Below, piece by piece: positions 57,181 through 64,000 of a stretch of 64,000 nt of DNA. This DNA comes from Magnolia sinica (Eukaryota > Streptophyta > Magnoliopsida > Magnoliales > Magnoliaceae). Both the position numbers and the translations under genes were made by a program. The stretch's first letter is position 1, and each line of letters opens with the position of its first letter. The notes beneath the pieces are model-generated. The model searched no databases, was not told the origin of the DNA, and saw only the letters and a program-made list of their open reading frames with translations. The stretch covers positions 80,628,862 to 80,692,861 of the forward strand of contig NC_080584.1 in NCBI RefSeq assembly GCF_029962835.1, written 5' to 3'.

Positions 57181-57936
57181 TCATTTCTAGTCGCACATCC
57201 TAAAATGAGCTCGAAAAATGGATGAACAGGATAGATTTCTCACAAACATCTCAATGGGCCCCACCCGGCATTCTTGCACAGGAACTTCCTGCGAAAGGCT
57301 TTCATAGGAAATCCGCATCCACACAAACATACCTCTAGCCTCTTGGCTTTGATGTCCTCGTTGACCGCATGACGTAATAGTTATTATGATAAGCCGAGTG
57401 TAAATAATTACATACAATATATTCCCTACAAAATCATTTATAATATTACTTGGGTACTCGTTGGATATTGGTATCCAATACCCAACTCATCCTAACATGG
57501 TTTCTAAATGGATATAAGGTAATGCATTCAAACCCAACCCGGTTCATAAAACGAGCATAAGAGTAAGACCTAAGCCCGTTTATATCAAGACAGATCTATT
57601 GAGTACTTGCAAGTCCAGGTACCAGTTGATAGCCCTATCTACTAGATAGTCCACATAAATTGATAAATTTTACAACCTGCATTTCTTAAGGAGTATTGGA
57701 ATATCCTGCTCATATCTAGCCTATTTACAACATTACAGCTAAAGAATCTAAATTAACTAATTTACCCGGCTAATATCTAGCCTATTTACAACCTTACAGC
57801 CAAAGAATCTAAATAAATTAATTTACCTAACCATCAATTACAAGTTGCATTTTTGTCTGAGCACCAGGTCAATAATAGTACTTATTAATATTAATGAAAC
57901 CATGTTACTAGAAAACTTAAACCCAATTGATAGCAT
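57181..57936. other. No supported gene
   Basis: Contains a fragment (57440-57640) with tgggtactcg and ggtatccaatacccaa, resembling a hAT-like MITE arm, and a 61-bp tandem duplication. Confidence 0.4.
57712..57833. repeat. 61-bp tandem duplication
   Basis: atatctagcctatttacaac recurs at 57712 and 57773, with both copies extending through aagaatctaaat to taatttacc. Confidence 0.88.
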
Positions 57937-58041
57937 TTTTTTATTTTTTTTTTAACCTGTTTTTAGTTAGCTTGTTAGTACACCCCACTTTCAGTTCGTA
58001 CTTCACTGTTAGCCACCCCCACTAGGGAATTGATACCAAAT
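57937..58041 (-). mobile_element. 5'-truncated SINE with perfect 10-bp target duplication
   Basis: Flanked by ttgatagcat at 57927-57936 and 58042-58051. On the minus strand the body starts in the B-box area (GGTATCAATTCCC), continues with gtggctaacagtgaagt and ends ctaacaagctaac before an A-rich tail. It shares its 3' part with the SINEs at 5009 and 26880. The A box is missing, so truncation occurred at integration. Confidence 0.88.
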
Positions 58042-58092
58042 TTGATAGCATGGATAAAGTAACATATACCAAAAAAGCAGCACCTGAAGAGA

Positions 58093-58168
58093 GGAAGGGG
58101 TTCATAAGAAATGAGATAATAGGTAAAGAAGGAAGGGGTTCATAAGAAATGAGATAATAGGTAAAGAA
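58093..58168. repeat. 38-bp perfect tandem duplication
   Basis: ggaaggggttcataagaaat and the remaining 18 bases repeat exactly at 58093 and 58131. Confidence 0.9.
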
Positions 58169-58501
58169 GGAACAGTAAAAAAGAGTTATTTGATATATGA
58201 TACTTAGCTTCAACTTTATAAATTAGAGAGATTAATGTTAGTGGGACATTTATGGGATAGTTTTATTGAATTTTGGAATAAATGACCACTAGGCAGCTAT
58301 TTATGCTATCAAATAGCATAAATATACTATGAAAATGGTGAACCCACCACGAAGATAACCTATCACAACCTTATAGTAAGGACGGTCCACTTAAGTAAGA
58401 ATAACTGTCTTACAAGTTAGATGATCTGTTGTGTAAGGTTGTGTAAGACCATTGGTTAGGTTGAATCAAATGGTCTACTCATAAGATAGATCATCTATAG
58501 T

Positions 58502-59061
58502 TAGAGTTGGGCACGGGATGACTCAACTCGGCAAACTCGACTCGTCCGATTCGATCTGAACCAAGTGGGTGAGTTGATCTGAATCAAGTTGACTTCATCC
58601 AATCCGAACTCAAACTAAGTTGAGTTCGAGTCACCCTGCAACTAAACTCAACCCAAATCCAATTCGGTACTGACTCGACACGATCTGAAACTTGACTCGT
58701 ACATATATATTTATAAATAATAATAATAATAATTCAGATATGACATTTCAGATCTGAGATGTCAAATATATGATGGAGAGGCGTCAATTCTGGCAAATGA
58801 ATATAGGTTTTGAGTTGTAATTTCAGCCCATGGATACTAGCTACACCCGACTCAACTTAGTGCGGACTCGACCCAACTTGATACTTGTGACTCGATCGGA
58901 CTGGTCTGGATTAGTCCAGGCCAAACTCGGACTCAGATCGAGTCAAGCATGCTGGACTCAGTACTGAGTTAGGTTGAGTTGGGGTCAGGCCTATTTCAAA
59001 AAACCAAATCTGAGTCGTGTCAACCTTAACTGAGTACAGCTCGACTCGATGCGTAGCTCTA
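58502..59061. mobile_element. hAT-like MITE with 8-bp target duplication
   Basis: 560 bp between tctatagt (58494-58501) and tcgatagt (59062-59069), 7 of 8 matching. The termini are TAGAGTTGGGCACG and, from the right, TAGAGCTACGCATC. The arms are dense in gactcgactc and tgagttgagt words. Same family as 14131 and 43204. No coding capacity. Confidence 0.85.
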
Positions 59062-60276
59062 TCGATAGTACGATATTGCAGTATCAGTGCCATCCAACCC
59101 ATCCATTAGATGTGGGCCTCCGATGTGAAGCCAATATCCCAAAATACAGCTTGATTCATGATTGAGATGGGCCACACAAAAGAGAGTAAGAACATTGGGG
59201 AGGGAGACAACATATAAACTTCCACATGGAATATAGTGTTATTTATATGCCATCCATCCCGGTCGGCAGGTGATCCCCACTCGGATGAAGCGACACACCA
59301 AAAGTGGGCTACAAAAAGTGTAAGTGTGTGTGTGTGTGTGTGTGTGTGTTTTCCAAGTTTTAGACAAGGATGATTATTCCGGTGGATAGTGTCCCCTGAG
59401 GCTCACGAGATGGACGGTTCAGATTCCACATACACATCACAGTTTTCTCCACATGGTATAATGCCATCATTCCCCGTTTTTGGATGGCCCATCATGGTAT
59501 AATGCCAACCAGATGGACGGTCCCGATCATTTGACGGTGGCTGAATGTGGACCCCACTCATCCAACTATTTACTCGTAACAGCATCAATGACCTCAGCTG
59601 GTTTGCTCGGCTCAGCTCGGCTCAACTCAGCCTGAGACGGAGCCAGGAGCGAGGGCATTCACTTCCAAATATTTTTTTTCTCAATTTCCAAATTTCAAGA
59701 CGACCCTCCATGCATGAAGGTCCACCTCCATTGGAGTTTCTTTAATCTAATGACGTGGAATCTCACCCGACAACGTGTATGGCCAGCATCCACCCTAATC
59801 CTCTGTCGCGGGCCCCACCCCCAAGAAACCTGCACCAATCATCTGCCCACAGCTAGCCACGTCACCTCGTGACGGGTGCCACCTGTCTACTTTCCAAAAC
59901 TCTCATTCACGACCAACGGCTCATATCTTACGAGAAAAGCATGCACTCTTTTTTATTCACTTATTTTAAGATCATGCCTGCCGTTTTCTCATTGGTACGT
60001 ATGAAATTGTGTACCATCAATCCATCATCTCCCACCGTCCATCTGTAGTGGGTGGAATCTAATGCACGTTCAAATCCTGTTTCTGGCCACCCATTTTGAA
60101 AAGTGGGCCTGGCGGGCCAAGTGTAAGTGGATTATGATGTGTGTGGCCCACCAAGCAGAGCCCAGATGGTGTGAAGCAATCTGGTGATCCGCAATGTAAC
60201 CACCATGAGAAAGATGGATGGCCATACTTCCAATTCAACGGCTTAGATGATAGAGATTGACCTTGATAACAGGGGT
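59062..60276. other. No supported gene
   Basis: (TG)n at about 59322-59349. A short repeated phrase (catggtataatgcca) occurs at 59453 and 59493. ggctcagctcggctcaactc sits at 59608-59627. None of the short frames looks real. Confidence 0.45.
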
Positions 60277-60791
60277 CTCGGATTTGGTAGTGACCCGTCC
60301 AGGTCAGTACTCCGTGGGCCCCACCATGATGTTTGTGTTTCATCCAAGCCGTCCATCCAATTTTCCAGCTCATAATTCGATTGCACTTTAAAAATGAGGC
60401 AGATCAAATCTCAGGTGGACCACACCAAAGGAAACAGTGGTGATTGAACGATGACCATTAAAAACTTCTTAAGGCCCACTGTAATGATTATTTACCATCC
60501 AACCTGTTGATCAGGTAACAGAAACATGGATAAAGTTAAAAAAATACAAATATTATTGATCCAAAACTTTTGTGACCACACGAGAAGTTTTTAATGGTGG
60601 GTGTTCAATCACCGCTGTTTTTTGCGGTGTGGTCCACCTGAGATTTGGATCTGTCTCATTTTTTGGTTCATGCGCTAAAATGATCTGAAAAGATGGATGG
60701 ACGGCATGGATAAAACACATATTCTATGATGGGACCCACAGAACTTTTCCAGCACCAAGTCAATACTGGAGGGGTAACTACCGAATCGGAG
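60277..60791. mobile_element. Mutator-type foldback MITE
   Basis: The termini are CTCGGATTTGGTAGTGACCC and, from the right, CTCCGATTCGGTAGTTACCC. The core is close to the family consensus (cgtgggccccaccatgatgt, ccgtccatccaa and inversions near 60690-60740). The target duplication is not evident. One of the best-preserved cores in the window. Confidence 0.85.
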
Positions 60792-63704
60792 TCCGGGCAC
60801 AGAGAGACTGCAAAACTACCATTATGATCAGGAAAAGAAAATATATCTACTCAAATTCCACGACTTAGATGATAATTAGATAAGGACCGCCCTTGATGAA
60901 CGGACGAGATTATCCAAAAGATTTTCTCTCATCACATATCAGATATGGACAGATTTTAGGGTCCAGATCAGCCCCAAATGTTATGCAAAGACCACCCACA
61001 AGGATTTGCATAGAGTGGACGGCGGCGATGTTTGATACACATGAATCATGTGTCCCAAATGGGTAATGCACCATTTTCTACGTACCTTATTTTAATATTA
61101 GAAGATAAGAAAGGCATGTATGGCCTTTTGTTGAAATTTCATATGCAAGTGTCTCATCCACCCCTAACAATAATACGTTGGTCAAATAATATTTTATTCT
61201 CATACTGAGATTTGCCCTTTGTTTTTTAACGAATTATTCTGACCGTTCTTTTGCTTGCTTTCAGTTCTTACCGTTAGATTTAGTAATTCAATGCGCGTGT
61301 AGCAGCTGTGCCATCCACACGCGGCACACATGCTAATATGGAAAATGTGTGGTTGATCGAATGTGTCCATCTGATCAGATATGATGTTTATATCTTTTAC
61401 CTTAGAAATTATGCTTTTTGGTTACCTGAGTGGGCCACAATGTACGGAGGAAAACTCATGAGTAAAACAGTTTTCTTTAACCGTCTATTTGTTTTTTCGT
61501 ATGTTGAAGCCCAAATGAGGTGTGAAATCGACTGATTTTTAGATGGGAAGATCTGGGCGGTTTGACCCACCTGATGGACAGATCTGATCAAATAGATGTA
61601 TTCTATGTTGGCACGTGTGGCTGCTTGTGGATTGGAGGGGCTCCCACACGCGTGTGGAATTAGCCAACGCCTCCTCCTGCCGCCTGGTTAGGGAAAAAAG
61701 GGCAAATGGAGTGTGTATTGGTGTCACTTAATATGCTGATCTGGACCATCGGCCATCTCACACATGGCATATAATCATCAATCCATATTTACCAACCGAA
61801 AGGACCAGCTGGTAGTGGGCCATTGGCTGGAAACTGCACCAATAAGATGATCTTGACCATTGAATCGTAGCCTATGAATCAATGATTAAAAAAATTTTAA
61901 AAAGAGAGTTATCGGATGGCTAGGGTTGGCTAATCAGTAGATTTTGCACTGTGACCCATCTGCAGTGGGACCCACAAAATGTACAGAGCGGATCATGCTA
62001 CAAATGTGGGGTGTGAACGTTAAGAATGGTCAAGACTACCACACTGAGATGTGTCTAAGGTTTCAAATAGGGTTTTGGAATGAAACCATGAAATAAGAAT
62101 TAGGGTTTAGATGGGTCTAAAATTCCAATACATGGGTCTCATTAGATTAATGTGACCATGATCTATGGCTCATGTCCCCATGTTTGGTATCATGGAAACA
62201 TCCATTTCTTTAAACCCCCTTCTTAATTAGGATTAATACTTAAATAAAAATGCTTCTATCATATGCTTATTTAGCTAATTACATGGCATCAATCTAGGGT
62301 TTGCTTGTGCATGGGCTTACCTCAAAAAGTCATCCACGTCTCTAAGTTGACCACATCCGTTTATTTTTGGTAGATAGCGTTAGATTATATGTCCATATGA
62401 TCTGTCTAATGGCCCCAACAACTCAAAACATAAATTAGGGTTCTGATTATTTATTAGGAGCTTTGCTAATACCACAACGCGCGTGTATGTAATGCATCTC
62501 AACTACACACAGGCACATATGCCAACCTGGCATACAGGCATGATATCCAAGCCATCTATCAGGTGGGTCACATCATCTTGATTCTCGGGCACAAAAACCA
62601 ATCTGGTAGAATAGGTAGATGGGCCACAATAAACAAAACAAATGGACGTACAATAAAACTCTTCAAGGAAGCTTTTCTTAGCCGTCCTACTATTTCTAAC
62701 ATTGTGGACCACCTAACGAGCGGACCCACATGAAATATGGACCAGGGAGTGTAAATTGTGGGACCCACGTAACCACCGACTTGGATCTCACACCCATGTG
62801 TAATACTTACACGTATGGTGGGTCCCATACATGCTTATATACCTAGCAAACCTCATTTTTGTTCACCCTATTTTATACAGGGGCATTCACATTCTTTAGG
62901 GTTTTGTTGGAGATATGAAATCTTGCATGGCTGTGTGAAGTCTCTACACATTATTTCAATATATGTGACCATGCACATTTGTTTAAACCACACATATTTC
63001 TATATTGGGATCAATAGACCAAGAGGAAGACCTCAAAATTCATACCTTAATCCAAAAATGCAAATTACCAATATCATATTAATAAAATTAAACACCTCAT
63101 CCTCGAGAAAGTTCTGAATACACCAAATTTTCAATGTATATATGTACCTTGACCGGCGTCGGCCCGACGTGACACGTGCATGCATCATGGCCATTGTATG
63201 TGGGTGACATCACAAGCGAACGATCGTGTTTGTCTACATTTAGAGGAGCTTGATAATCCATGTGTCAATGCTGCAGCCGCAGCCGGAAGTCATTAATCTA
63301 TGCTCTTATCTTATTTTTTGGGTATTTTTTTATGTAATTTTTATATGATTTAGGTAAGATGGAACTGATCTTGCAATCTCAAAGAAGATGCATAGAGTGC
63401 CATGTAGTGCAAGTGCTAGCTCTACCACAATTTTAATGTATTTATACTTATCTTGATAGAATTTTCTATATCTTTTTATTTTGTGAAATAATATTTGTAT
63501 ACTAATATATGTTCGTATGATCATACAGCATGTCCAGGCGGCGTGTTCCACCATGTTGCCATGTGTTGTGCCTTCGTGGCGATGTTTGGATTGCATGGGG
63601 AGTAAAATACTATGTTGCAGATTTGTGTTTGGTGAGCGTAATTCCAATGGTGCAGATTTGAACAGGTTTTTTTTTCCGCTATAGTTAGCAAGAAAAGTTG
63701 TTAA
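60792..63704. other. No supported gene
   Basis: Only short unremarkable frames occur, the longest being the 148-codon minus-strand frame at 63330-63776 that runs into the MITE on the right. Scattered single words of the foldback family (gtgggacccac, gtgggccac) appear at 61560-62830 but no element is delimited. Confidence 0.45.
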
Positions 63705-64000
63705 GGGCACGTTTGGATGCACTATTGGATTGAATTTCAATTTATACAATAAACTAGAGGGTAACCACGATTTCATTGGGATTCATATTGAGGATATAGG
63801 CTCCAAAATGATTTGCACTACTTTCAGGTTGAATGGTCACAATTTGATTCATTTTTTCAGGCAAATACAACCTAATAAAGCATTTAGACACCACCTCACT
63901 ATAAAATTCCAAATTCCTATATCTCCCTTACAAAACATTTCTAATTTAAAAAATAAAAATAAAAAAAATCACTCTCCTAAATGCAATATTACAATAGCCC
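63705..64000. mobile_element. Left part of a Tourist-like MITE, cut by the window edge
   Basis: It begins GGGCACGTTTGGATGC preceded by taa/tta, like the terminus at 28291. The right end lies outside the window. Confidence 0.4.

Noticed and set aside
63330-63776. 148-codon minus-strand ORF at the window edge
   Set aside because: It begins inside a Tourist-like MITE and has no recognisable domain.
1-64000. CRISPR array, rRNA genes or bacterial-type operon
   Set aside because: No regularly spaced direct repeats with unique spacers, no rRNA-like sequence, and clear plant introns and transposons.

Overview
This window is nuclear DNA from a flowering plant. Genes are sparse and intron-bearing, plant transposons are abundant, and AT, GT and CT microsatellites are common. 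A foldback repeat recurs dozens of times; its arms read roughly gtgggccccaccatgatgta and its inner segment contains ggtgtggtccacttgag. I associate that repeat with magnoliids (Magnolia, Liriodendron and laurel relatives). This is an inference from memory, not a search result.

Only two host protein genes are well supported. The first (2745-4643, minus strand) is an NLR-like leucine-rich-repeat protein. It has coiled coils, an RNBS-D-like block and a degenerate MHD block, but no P-loop region. Its 3' end runs, through a frame change, into a Pro/Thr/Ser/Ala/Glu-rich tail made of ten 39-bp repeats, one of which carries a nonsense codon. The second (40242-41660, minus strand, three exons) is an intact R2R3-MYB of the MYB41/74/102 group (subgroup 11). 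It has a plausible TATA box, several ACGT/ABRE elements and a 24-bp perfect palindromic G-box upstream.

The rest is repeats. From left to right: a 405-bp tandem duplication (0.5-1.35 kb); the NLR (2.1-4.6 kb); a Mutator-type MITE with a SINE nested in it (4.9-5.7 kb); LTR relics and a Ty3/gypsy integrase remnant (6.3-9.5 kb); a solo LTR (11.7-12.4 kb); a hAT-like MITE (14.1-14.6 kb); a local segmental duplication (15.6 and 17.3 kb); a full-length but broken Ty3/gypsy element with 698-bp LTRs and a CTAAA target duplication (18.2-24.0 kb); a run of Mutator-type MITEs (24.1-25.6, 28.9-30.4 and 32.9-34.8 kb); a decayed Ty1/copia pol (34.8-37.0 kb); the MYB locus with a duplicated 3' flank (38-42.7 kb); a second hAT-like MITE (43.2-43.8 kb); long gypsy-type solo LTRs and LTR fragments in both orientations (45.2-57.2 kb); a third hAT-like MITE (58.5-59.1 kb); and a last Mutator-type MITE (60.3-60.8 kb).

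Nothing in the window looks like an operon or a multi-gene host system. The most unusual items are the NB-less NLR with its repeat tail, the foldback MITE family whose termini vary around a shared core, the palindromic G-box upstream of the MYB, the duplicated splice donor in MYB intron 2, and the conserved inverted TATA hairpin in the gypsy LTRs.
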